Source of the DNA: Planctomycetota bacterium
GTDB lineage: Bacteria > Planctomycetota > Phycisphaerae > Sedimentisphaerales > Anaerobacaceae
DNA: 32,537 nt
Assembly: GCA_013349615.1 (NCBI GenBank)
Contig: DUZJ01000040.1
Location: forward strand, 1-32,537
Direction: 5' to 3'
The translations under genes were made by a program, and so were the position numbers. Shown here piece after piece: positions 1 to 6,808 of this stretch. The stretch's first letter is position 1, and each line of letters starts with the position of its first letter. The notes beneath the pieces are model-generated. The model was not told the origin of the DNA and did no database searches. It saw only the letters and a program-made list of their open reading frames with translations.

Positions 1-60
1 ATTGGCTTTAATTGGGTTTGATTGGGTTTGTATTGGGTTTGAATTGGGTTTGTTTTTCCC
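1..60. repeat. Degenerate tandem ATTGGGTTTG-type repeat
   Basis: Five imperfect copies of a unit close to ATTGGGTTTG, each 10 to 12 bases long, fill the first 55 bases. A further isolated copy lies near 132-142. The array may continue beyond the left edge. No reading frame runs through it. It looks like a slippage-prone intergenic repeat. Confidence 0.7.
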
Positions 61-743
61 GCGTTCACCAAGTGTCTCATCTTCGTAATCCTTTGTTGAA
101 ACTCGGCTTACGTTCATTTGGGCTTTTTGGAAATTGGGTTTGTTTTGCATAAAAAGAGCGATTTGTAGAGCGTTCTCTACAAATGTAGAGGAGAAATTAG
201 TGAAAAGTGAGCTAAAGTGCCTAAAGTGAGCTAAAGTTTGATTATCGATGTTCATGATTGGTAATTCCCCTAAGGGGTTTGGGCTTCTCTCCAAGATTAT
301 TGATTATTGACCATTTTGGCCTATTTTAACATATTAGTTTGATATATATTGTACATTAAGATAAGTTAGTTGTAAAGTAAATAATTAAAAATATTGGGAT
401 TTTATTAGACGCAGATTAGGAACAGACACAAGAAGCAAGACTCAAGACACAAGACACAAGGGACTCTTGAGGACGGGATAACAGGATTTATTGCCACGAA
501 AAAGACCAAAATGCACAAAAGGGACAAAAAAATGATCAAAAAAGTGCTTTATATAACCGCAGATTACGCAGAGGACGCGGACTAACACAGACTTTTTACC
601 ACGGACTAACGCGGACTTTTTATTACGGATTACAGGCGGCGGAAGACAAAAATTGCTTTTGACGGCAAGTGCGGGGTTGGGTAGTCGTTAGTTGAAAGAA
701 TTATGGCCGGATGCCTTTAATTCCCCTGGCAGACCAAAAGAGT
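61..743. other. Gene-free AT-rich intergenic region with dispersed repeats
   Basis: I see no credible gene here. Visible elements are: a perfect 10-bp hairpin at 161-184 (ATTTGTAGAG, 4-base loop, CTCTACAAAT) without a T-run; a doubled motif GTGAGCTAAAGT near 209-239; a small CCCCTAAGGGG palindrome near 266-277; and two tandem 24-bp copies of a CGGACTAAC...TTTTTA unit at 578-601 and 602-625. The stretch around 493-530 (CACGAAAAAGACC...) resembles a repeat class that I recall as common between genes of environmental planctomycetes. Confidence 0.55.
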
Positions 744-1373
744 TTATTTCAAATTATTCAGAAATTGTCTCAATTCATTAATAACAGGACTGCTAAAATC
801 CCAGTAACCCTTTTCAGAAGCCAATCCTATTGAATTGGCAAGTTCCTGTTGAACTGCAAGAAACGCATGAGTTTTTGCTTTTGACATATTCCTGGGTTTT
901 GTCTTTAGTGTGGACACACACGAGATAAACTCATTCACACAAGACATTGCTTCGTGTTTTTCAACAGTTTTCAAACACAAATCCTCAAGCATATTTCCTT
1001 CGATAGAGTCACCGGGCATAATAAAAATGCCTATTCGAGGTTTTCCAGTAGCAAACTGGCCATGCTTTGTTGGAATATTTTGCAGGTTTGTTTTTTTACG
1101 TAGGGTATTTGCGACACTTTTAAATGCATCGTTCTGGCTTTTGTCGTCCTTGTCTCTTATTATCCCAAAATGTGTGATATTGGAAAACCCGGATATTTTG
1201 GTAAACCGTGGTAATTCCTCGTTAAATCTATTCTTGCCGTCTAGTCCCGTAACATACACACCCAAAATATTTTGTTTTTTCAAAACTTCTACAAAAAAGC
1301 CGATATCATCTTTACCTTCAACAACTAATAACTTTTTGTTGCGAATTTCCTCCGGTAGGTTAGAATCTGCCAC
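744..1373 (-). CDS. DUF3226-type Toprim protein, partner of the upstream AAA ATPase
   Basis: This 209-residue protein carries a Toprim-like acidic set. Near the N-terminus is LLVVEGKDD (residues about 15-23) with the first glutamate. Around residues 70-78 is FGIIRDKDD, the D-x-D motif. At about 118-132 is MPGDSIEGNMLEDLC, typical of DUF3226. Toprim folds coordinate metal and cut or join nucleic acid, so a nuclease effector role is likely but inferred. The start is GTG at 1373, directly abutting the TAA of the ATPase gene. Its ribosome-binding site GGAGGT lies inside the last codons of that gene, so translation is probably coupled. DUF3226 proteins are known next to OLD/AAA_15-like ATPases, a layout resembling PARIS (AAA plus DUF4435 Toprim) and AbiL. 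No other nuclease motif is seen. Confidence 0.8.
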   Translation of the reverse strand: MADSNLPEEIRNKKLLVVEGKDDIGFFVEVLKKQNILGVYVTGLDGKNRFNEELPRFTKISGFSNITHFGIIRDKDDKSQNDAFKSVANTLRKKTNLQNIPTKHGQFATGKPRIGIFIMPGDSIEGNMLEDLCLKTVEKHEAMSCVNEFISCVSTLKTKPRNMSKAKTHAFLAVQQELANSIGLASEKGYWDFSSPVINELRQFLNNLK

Positions 1374-2426
1374 TTATCTGACCTCCCATGTTTTTTCCAT
1401 TGATATTGCCAAGTCCGTAGCGTCGAACTCAACAGATTTGAAAGTGTCTTCTTCTCTTTCAATCCGGAAGAGTCTGGACTGGTCAGAAAACAAAGAAGAT
1501 TTGGTACAGCTTGAAAATGCTTTTATGCATTCATAGGAATGTGTTGTAGCAAAAACCTGCACATTTAGTTTTTCTGCCCAATTAAAGACACCTTTCCATA
1601 GTTTTTCTTGAATTGAATGGTGAAGGCCCACTTCGATCTCATCGATTAAAACTATTCCGTCCTGCATATCCAGCATTGCAAGTGCAATAGATAAGAAACT
1701 GGCAATGCCGCCACCCATCAGATTGATAGGTATTAGGCGAGATAAGCCAACTTCTGCCTCAAGAATTCCAACCTCATTGAGCCTAATATCCGATATATGA
1801 GGCTCTATTTCCTTGAGAAGCGAAATTAATTCATCGATGCGTTTTTTTCTTTGAACTGAGCCAAACCTTACTTTCCAATCAAACCTTGTTGAGGGACTGA
1901 CAAAAACACCACTTGAGCTTTTCTTTATGTCATCAGTGTAAAATTGGTTACCATCAAAGCGAATAGTTGAGGTTTCTTCGGTATTGGGATCTTGTGAGTT
2001 GGTGAATATAAGCTTAAGACCGTTTGTTACCAAAGCTGGCTTTGAGTTGCCATTTTGAAAATCAACAGAAATTACATCTGGTGAAACAGGTTTAGTTGGT
2101 GTTTGTTTTTGTGTCTCCGGGCGTATGATTAGTCTTTGTTCTTTTTGTGTATCACATAGAATAGCTGAAATTCCGATATCCGAGTCAATATTCATGTTAT
2201 TAAAGAAAGAGCGCCAGTATTCATTGCTGAAAAAATTAAGTCCTCTGAAGACATTAGCATTAATTGGAAGCTTGGGATTAGTTTGCCCAACAAGGAAAAA
2301 GATTGCCTCCAAAATTGTTGTTTTGCCACAGTTATTTTGACCAACAAAGAGGTTAATCCTATCAAGGTTGTCGATTTCCAACTCAGTTATAGCCCTGAGA
2401 TTGTTGATTTTAACGCTCTTAAACAT
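1374..2426 (-). CDS. AAA_15/AAA_21 OLD-like ATPase
   Basis: A 350-residue SMC/ABC-like ATPase. Walker A is GQNNCGKTT at about residues 29-37. An ABC-signature-like segment MGGGIASFL lies near 238-246, Walker B with catalytic glutamate is GIVLIDEIEVGLH near 257-269, and the switch histidine is in FATTHS near 293-298. This order fits AAA_15/AAA_21 ATPases of the OLD/RecF type. The C-terminus (DLAISMEKTWEVR) resembles those partnered with DUF3226 genes. ATG at 2426 is preceded by GAGGTG, and the promoter lies at 2499-2527. It probably senses a trigger and controls the Toprim protein encoded next. The gene is visibly more AT-rich than the opp genes to its right, which fits horizontal acquisition. 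Confidence 0.85.
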   Translation of the reverse strand: MFKSVKINNLRAITELEIDNLDRINLFVGQNNCGKTTILEAIFFLVGQTNPKLPINANVFRGLNFFSNEYWRSFFNNMNIDSDIGISAILCDTQKEQRLIIRPETQKQTPTKPVSPDVISVDFQNGNSKPALVTNGLKLIFTNSQDPNTEETSTIRFDGNQFYTDDIKKSSSGVFVSPSTRFDWKVRFGSVQRKKRIDELISLLKEIEPHISDIRLNEVGILEAEVGLSRLIPINLMGGGIASFLSIALAMLDMQDGIVLIDEIEVGLHHSIQEKLWKGVFNWAEKLNVQVFATTHSYECIKAFSSCTKSSLFSDQSRLFRIEREEDTFKSVEFDATDLAISMEKTWEVR

Positions 2427-2498
2427 ATTATCACCTCAATTCTCAATAGAGCTAGATTTTTGACTCTACAATTCCAAGACATCTACACAACTATACTT

Positions 2499-2527
2499 AT
2501 AATAATATGGAAGCAAGGCAATGTCAA
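2499..2527 (-). promoter_or_regulatory. Near-consensus sigma-70 promoter of the AAA/Toprim operon
   Basis: On the minus strand TTGACA (2527-2522) is followed, after exactly 17 bases, by TATTAT (2504-2499). Transcription would begin near 2492, leaving a leader of about 65 nt before the ATPase ATG at 2426. This is the best promoter match I found in the window. Confidence 0.7.
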
Positions 2528-2540
2528 TAATTGAAAGAAC

Positions 2541-2672
2541 TCAATTTTCGGTGAAACTTTCTATCTTCTCTTTGTAAATCTTTTCTGTCACTTCATGTAA
2601 TTTTTTGGCGCGGGGGGCTAATTGTTCCCGTTGCTTCTTCAATACTCTTACAATCTCTCGCGTTTCAACGAA
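2541..2672 (-). pseudogene. Orphan C-terminal reading frame, possible gene remnant
   Basis: On the minus strand, one frame opens just after a TAA near 2673-2675 and reads 43 protein-like codons to a TGA at 2541-2543, beginning FVETREIVRVLKKQ and ending ESFTEN. The composition is rich in Lys and Glu with an amphipathic pattern, like the tail of a helical protein. No ATG starts it; an internal TTG would give only 33 residues. It overlaps the last bases of the membrane-protein gene in another frame and ends about 14 bases before the -35 box of the ATPase promoter. I do not recognise the family. It may be the 3' remnant of a lost gene, or chance in A-rich sequence. Confidence 0.35.
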
Positions 2673-2970
2673 TTACGTCCTTTCGTCCTACTGACTCTTG
2701 TTTAGAAACGATTTCGCCAGACTTTATGACACTGTTACGAAAGATTGACTCTGATAAAGTACCGACCAAAAGAGGCCACCATATACGATAATATATGGCT
2801 GCAATACAGCCTCCACAGAGTAACAAAAGCGATGTAGCATGGCAAAGACGTTGACCAGATTTAAGAGGACCTGTACTAGACACACGAATTATAATAGTGA
2901 TTAGATGCCGCAAACCAAGACATGCAACAATAACAACTGCAATCCAGAATATGATTGTTTTGATGTCCAT
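2665..2970 (-). CDS. Small hypothetical membrane protein
   Basis: A 101-residue protein if it starts at the ATG at 2970 (MDIKTIIFW), with a purine-rich GGAATGG about 4 bases upstream. An in-frame ATG 63 bases earlier (3033) would add 21 residues without a clear ribosome-binding site. Two hydrophobic segments are visible, roughly residues 4-28 (IIFWIAVVIVACLGLRHLITII) and 47-72 (LLLLCGGCIAAIYYRIWWPLLVG), with a basic linker between them and a polar tail. I do not recognise the family. It lies upstream of, and in the same direction as, the AAA/Toprim pair but is separated from it by that operon's own promoter. Whether it belongs to the defence-like module is unknown. Confidence 0.45.
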   Translation of the reverse strand: MDIKTIIFWIAVVIVACLGLRHLITIIIRVSSTGPLKSGQRLCHATSLLLLCGGCIAAIYYRIWWPLLVGTLSESIFRNSVIKSGEIVSKQESVGRKDVIR

Positions 2971-3406
2971 CTGACCATTCCATTGAAAATAACAATGATT
3001 ATACAGTCTGCACAAAACGGAAAACAGTTTCATATCTCATATTTCGCTGCACTCTTCAAGATGTCCACATCACGCATATATGCACAGACAATAACACAAA
3101 AGAAGGGAAAAGGGAAAGAAAAAAGAGAAAAAGAGGGATGGGTAAATTATCGTAATGAATAATGAATATCGACCAAGGAATAACGAATGATGAAGTTGAG
3201 ATTGCCGCGGCCCTTTGGGCCTCGCAATGACCCCGCCAACAGGTGGCGGGGCTAAACACAACGGCGCCTCGGGCCAAAGACCCGGGCTAAATACAACCCA
3301 CTGCAGTGCAGTGGACTAACAAAGCCGAAGCTGATGGTCCTGGGGCAGGGACGCCTCTTGGCGCCACATTGCGTTACGGCCGTTTGATCATTGGTAATCA
3401 ATTTTT
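2971..3406. other. Intergenic region with an array of hairpins
   Basis: No gene is supported here. The left part is A-rich on the plus strand. From 3201 to 3314 three strong hairpins follow one another: ATTGC/GCAAT arms enclosing GGCCC-TTT-GGGCC (3201-3228); CCCCGCCA/TGGCGGGG (3231-3251); and CCACTGCA/TGCAGTGG (3298-3314). A weaker CGGG/CCCG hairpin lies near 3270-3287. The spacers after the second and the weak hairpin are near-identical (GCTAAACACAAC and GCTAAATACAAC), and a related GACTAACAAAG follows the last. This suggests a modular intergenic repeat. Confidence 0.6.
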
Positions 3407-4378
3407 TTAGCATTTCCAACAGGCAACGAAATGGCCCTTATAATCGCTTCTTTCCTTCAAAACCGGCATCTGCTTTAGACAATCACCCTCAGCCAAGGGG
3501 CATCGAGGCCCAAATGCACAGCCGGCCGGGGGATTCAAAGCACTCGGCACTTCGCCGCCAAAGGCCGTCCTCCGGCCCCGCAGCGACGGCTCGACCCGTG
3601 GAATCGCCGACATAAGGGCACGCGTATAGGGATGCAAAGGATTCTGATACAACTCCTGCGATGCAGCCCGCTCCACTATCCTGCCCATATACATAACCGC
3701 TACGAAATCAGCGAAGAATTCCACCACAGCCAAATCGTGCGCGATAAATAGAAACGTCAGCCCAAATTCGGCCTGCAAATCTTTCAGCAGATTCAAAATC
3801 TGCGACTGAATCGAAACATCAAGAGCGCTGACGGGCTCGTCACATATAACCAACTTCGGCTCCAGCGCCAGCGCCCTGGCCACCCCGATTCGCTGTCGCT
3901 GCCCGCCTGAGAACTCGTGCGGATAACGGTTTATATGGTCCGGCGACAGACCTACCTTCGAAAGCAATGTGGCGACTCGGTCGGTCAGCTCGCTTTTGGA
4001 TACACGCGTTTGAACTTTTAACGGCTCACCAACCGTATTGCCGACAGTCATTCGCGGATTTAACGAGCCAAACGGGTCCTGAAAAATAAGGCTAATCTGT
4101 CTTCGGAGCTGACGCAGTTTGGCCTTGTCGGCTGACAGAACATCCTTTTGGTTAAAAATCACACTGCCCTGGGTTGCCGGCACCAGCCTGACTATGCTTC
4201 TGGCAACGGTCGTCTTGCCACAACCGCTCTCGCCGACCAGTCCCACCGTCTGCCCTGCACGAATACCGAAACTTATCCCGTCAACCGCCTTGACATAACC
4301 AACGGTTCGACGCAGCAGACCTTTCTTAATCGGGAAATAGGTCTTTAAGTTATCAACCTGCAAAAGTTCGTTGCTCAT
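3407..4378 (-). CDS. oppF: Oligopeptide/dipeptide ABC transporter ATP-binding protein, OppF type
   Basis: A 324-residue ATPase that powers import through the OppBC channel at the inner membrane. Walker A is GESGCGKTT near residues 49-57, the ABC signature FSGGQRQRIGVARAL near 155-169, Walker B LVICDEPVSALD near 176-187, and the switch histidine in FIAHDLAVV. The C-terminal oligo_HPY segment (NPLHPYTRALMSAIP, then a Cys-bearing CAFGPRCPLAEGDC stretch) is specific to peptide/nickel importers. The start is ATG at 4378 (MSNELLQVDN) with GGAG 8 bases upstream; extension to 4492 would run through the insertion element and is rejected. It lies downstream of oppD but is separated from it by the tnpA element. 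Confidence 0.9.
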   Translation of the reverse strand: MSNELLQVDNLKTYFPIKKGLLRRTVGYVKAVDGISFGIRAGQTVGLVGESGCGKTTVARSIVRLVPATQGSVIFNQKDVLSADKAKLRQLRRQISLIFQDPFGSLNPRMTVGNTVGEPLKVQTRVSKSELTDRVATLLSKVGLSPDHINRYPHEFSGGQRQRIGVARALALEPKLVICDEPVSALDVSIQSQILNLLKDLQAEFGLTFLFIAHDLAVVEFFADFVAVMYMGRIVERAASQELYQNPLHPYTRALMSAIPRVEPSLRGRRTAFGGEVPSALNPPAGCAFGPRCPLAEGDCLKQMPVLKERSDYKGHFVACWKC

Positions 4379-4387
4379 ACTCGTTCT

Positions 4388-4794
4388 CCACACATTTACA
4401 TGTGTGGTATCTCTTTTTGGTTTCGAATATATTTTCTTACAGTATCGAACGCTTCCTGCTTTATTTCTTTGTATCCATATCGCCTGGCCCAAAGATGCTT
4501 AACATTCCCTACACGTAAGTGTGGGATTTCTTCTAATATTTTCTTAGCAGTTACCGCCTTTAGTGTCCTTACAACTCCGGGAAGTTCTTCTTTCTTGTCT
4601 AATTCCAACAATATATGTACATGGTCTCTGTTGGGTCCAACCTCCAATATCTTATAGTCTTTTTTGCTGACTATTTCTTTTATTATTGTGATTAGTCTTT
4701 CTTCAATTTTCCTATTCAAAACTGGCTTTCTGTATTTTGTCACAAACCAAATGTGGAAAAACACTTTTCAAAATCCTCACTATAGGTCTCTATA
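4388..4794 (-). mobile_element. Compact IS200-like insertion (tnpA only) with terminal hairpins
   Basis: The tnpA gene is flanked by two hairpins of the kind used by IS200/IS605 transposases. At the downstream end is a perfect 8-bp stem with a 4-base loop (CCACACAT 4388-4395, ATGTGTGG 4400-4407), overlapping the tnpA stop. At the upstream end is a smaller 5-bp hairpin, TATAG 4781-4785 with CTATA 4790-4794, overlapping the oppD stop. The exact ends are not resolved; I assign them from the hairpins. The element sits in the opp operon in the transcribed orientation and leaves oppF its own ribosome-binding site. Confidence 0.6.
4396..4764 (-). CDS. tnpA: IS200/IS605-family Y1 transposase TnpA
   Basis: A 122-residue HUH single-strand transposase. 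The HUH pair is in RDHVHILLEL (His48 and His50) and the likely catalytic tyrosine is Tyr112 in TVRKYIRNQ. The conserved HIWFVTKYRKPVL strand opens the protein and LWARRYGYKEI lies at about 91-101. It starts at GTG 4764 with TGAGGA about 9 bases upstream; in-frame stops just before that exclude a longer start. The N-terminus is therefore about ten residues shorter than usual for the family, though the first beta strand is kept. It is in the same frame and strand as oppD, 15 bases after that gene's stop. Activity is uncertain. Confidence 0.85.
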   Translation of the reverse strand: MFFHIWFVTKYRKPVLNRKIEERLITIIKEIVSKKDYKILEVGPNRDHVHILLELDKKEELPGVVRTLKAVTAKKILEEIPHLRVGNVKHLWARRYGYKEIKQEAFDTVRKYIRNQKEIPHM

Positions 4795-5841
4795 ACCTTC
4801 TGTATGCCAACAGGCAACGCATCGTCCGGCTTCAACTTCTCTCAGCGTCGGCTCAACAGTCTGACACCTCCTGTCACTTTTACCTATCAGGCAGCGGGGA
4901 TGAAATTTACACCCGCTCGGAAAACGCAGCGGCTCAGGAACTGTGCCCGAAATCATCGGCAAACGTTCGCCTGAAAAACCCAGTCGCAGCAGAGACTTTA
5001 ACAGCCCCTGCGTATAAGGATGTAAAGGCTCTGCGAAAAGCTGCTGCGAATCGGCCACTTCCACAATCCGCGATGCGTACATCACCGCCACATCGTCGGC
5101 CCTCTCAGCCACAACGCCCAAATCGTGGGTTATCAGTAAAATGCTCATCCCGTTTTGCTCTTGCAGCTCATCTAACAAATCAAGTATCTGTGCCTGAATC
5201 GTTACATCCAGTGCTGTTGTCGGCTCGTCGGCTATCAGAAGTGCCGGCTCGCAGCTTACCGCCATTGCTATCATAACACGCTGCCGCATCCCCCCGGACA
5301 TCTGATGCGGATATTCGTGAACCCGCTGTGCCGGGTCAGCAATACCCACCTTTCCCAACGTCTCAACTGCACCCGCCCAGGCCCGGCTCGAACTTTTTTT
5401 CTGATGCAGCCTTATGGCTTCAACAATCTGATTGCCCACCGTATAGACCGGGTTAAGACTGGTCATCGGCTCCTGAAAAATCATCGCAATTTCATTTCCA
5501 CGGACCTGCCGCATCTGGCTTTCGCTCAACGCCAATAAGTTAACCGCCGAGCCCGCAGAGACCGCGGAGTTTTTTATCTTAGTTCTTTCTCTGCGCTCCC
5601 GGCGTTCTCTGCGGTAAAATGCAATTTCACCGCCAACGATTTTACCCTGCGGGGCCGGGACCAATCGCATAATCGAAAGGGCCGTCACGCTCTTGCCGCA
5701 CCCACTCTCCCCGACAAGCGCAAACGTTTTGCCCTTTTTTATCGAAAAGCCTACACCCTGCACCGCCTTTACAACGCCTTCCCCGGTGAAAAAGTACGTC
5801 GAAACATTCTCGACCGACAATAATGTCCCATTATCTCGCAT
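4780..5841 (-). CDS. oppD: Oligopeptide/dipeptide ABC transporter ATP-binding protein, OppD type, with in-frame repeat insert
   Basis: A 353-residue importer ATPase. Walker A is GESGCGKS (about 44-51), the Q-loop [12 protein letters not shown] follows at about 120-131, the signature is [14 protein letters not shown], Walker B is [12 protein letters not shown] and the switch is ITHDLG. The C-terminal oligo_HPY region ([13 protein letters not shown]) and cysteine pattern are present. Residues about 76-98 ([12 protein letters not shown]...) are absent from normal OppD and are encoded by a dispersed-repeat-like inverted repeat inserted between strand GGEIAF and NLLALSES. It lies after Walker A in a surface region, so the protein may still fold. 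The last residues (TEGYRDL) and the stop probably come from the neighbouring insertion element. Start ATG at 5841, directly behind oppC. Confidence 0.88.
   Translation of the reverse strand: MRDNGTLLSVENVSTYFFTGEGVVKAVQGVGFSIKKGKTFALVGESGCGKSVTALSIMRLVPAPQGKIVGGEIAFYRRERRERRERTKIKNSAVSAGSAVNLLALSESQMRQVRGNEIAMIFQEPMTSLNPVYTVGNQIVEAIRLHQKKSSSRAWAGAVETLGKVGIADPAQRVHEYPHQMSGGMRQRVMIAMAVSCEPALLIADEPTTALDVTIQAQILDLLDELQEQNGMSILLITHDLGVVAERADDVAVMYASRIVEVADSQQLFAEPLHPYTQGLLKSLLRLGFSGERLPMISGTVPEPLRFPSGCKFHPRCLIGKSDRRCQTVEPTLREVEAGRCVACWHTEGYRDL
5553..5614. repeat. Inverted-repeat insertion inside oppD
   Basis: The outer arms CCGCAGAG (5553-5560) and CTCTGCGG (5607-5614) are perfect inverse complements. 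They sit within longer imperfect arms of the CCGCAGAGAACGC type, around a T-rich centre. This motif belongs to a class of dispersed intergenic repeats; related CGCAGA-type units occur at 557-580. Here it is read in frame and adds about 22 residues to OppD. Confidence 0.65.
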
Positions 5842-5845
5842 AATC

Positions 5846-6808
5846 TTATTGTATCCTCAACTTCGGGTCCAGCGAGTCCCTCAGCGCGTCGCCAAAAATA
5901 TTCAATGCCAAGGAGATGAAGAATATCGCCGCCGTTGCCGCCGCCATTTGCCACCAAACACCTCGGGAAAGCTCAATCCGGGCATCATTTATCATCGCCC
6001 CCCAGCTCGGACGGTCGGCTTCACCAAGACCTAAAAAACTCAAAATAACCTCCGCGTGAATGAACGCAACAAATCGCAGCGAAAAGTCAATAATAATAAG
6101 ATGAAAAACATTTGGTATCAGATGCTTAAAAATAATCCGCCGCTCACTGCTGCCATAACTCATCGCAGCCAAGACATAATCTCTGCCCTTATGTTTGATA
6201 ATCTCGCCGCGAATCAGCCGACAGATGCCGACCCAGCTCGTAAGTCCTATGGCCAAATAAACAGCCGTGATACCCGTAAGCTTATAACCGAAAATGGTCT
6301 TATCGCGCAGCACAACGGCAAAAGCCAATATCAACAGAATATACGGAACCGAACTCAAAGTCGAATAAATCCAGACTATGATTTCATCTGCAACGCCGCG
6401 AAAATAGCCCGCTATCGCCCCCAATGGAACGCCGATGGCAATACTAATAAACGAGGCACACAATGCAACCGTTATCGATATCTTCGTCCCGTACAGCGTC
6501 TTTCGGCAAACAGATTGCCCGAATATATCGGTGCCGAGTATATTTTCCGAACTGGGCGGCGCATAAGATTCACCCACCTGCTCAGCCCACAGCGTCGGCC
6601 CAATCCGCCAATCAAAAAGTTCAGCCAAATAGATAAAGCCCGCAAGCGAAAAATAAATTAAAACCACGACAAAGCAAACCATCGCCAGCTTGCGCCTGCG
6701 AAGCCGCCTCAAGCCATCGCTCCACAGACTCCTGCCTTTTCCCAGTTGGGCCGCCCCCTGGGAGGGGCAGGGCCGCTGTGTTCTTGTTATGTTTTCCGAA
6801 TCACTCAA
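5846..6808 (-). CDS. oppC: Oligopeptide/dipeptide ABC transporter permease, OppC type
   Basis: A 320-residue inner-membrane permease with about six membrane segments. The EAA-type loop that contacts the ATPases is visible as [20 protein letters not shown], and the C-terminus ([13 protein letters not shown]) is typical of OppC/DppC. I place the start at TTG 6808 (reading LSDSENIT), which overlaps the oppB stop by 8 bases and has GAGGGTG 6 bases upstream. A TTG at 6829 would add 7 residues and is less likely. The polar N-terminal extension of about 40 residues before the first membrane helix is longer than in many homologues. With OppB it forms the channel; oppD starts 5 bases after its stop codon. 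Confidence 0.88.
   Translation of the reverse strand: MSDSENITRTQRPCPSQGAAQLGKGRSLWSDGLRRLRRRKLAMVCFVVVLIYFSLAGFIYLAELFDWRIGPTLWAEQVGESYAPPSSENILGTDIFGQSVCRKTLYGTKISITVALCASFISIAIGVPLGAIAGYFRGVADEIIVWIYSTLSSVPYILLILAFAVVLRDKTIFGYKLTGITAVYLAIGLTSWVGICRLIRGEIIKHKGRDYVLAAMSYGSSERRIIFKHLIPNVFHLIIIDFSLRFVAFIHAEVILSFLGLGEADRPSWGAMINDARIELSRGVWWQMAAATAAIFFISLALNIFGDALRDSLDPKLRIQ

Noticed and set aside
1-60. Left-edge repeat as a CRISPR array
   Set aside because: Units are about 10 bases, degenerate and without spacers; no cas genes are present.
910-1536. Long plus-strand open frame opposite the Toprim and ATPase genes
   Set aside because: It spans the junction of two well-supported minus-strand genes, lacks recognisable motifs and is their antisense shadow.
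3056-3277. Minus-strand 73-codon frame across the hairpin array
   Set aside because: It is translated hairpin and A/T-rich sequence with no coding character.
3201-3330. Hairpins with CTAAC-like linkers as integron attC sites
   Set aside because: The linkers do not match the RYYYAAC/GTTRRRY core pairs, stems are unrelated to attC, and no integron integrase or cassette array is present.
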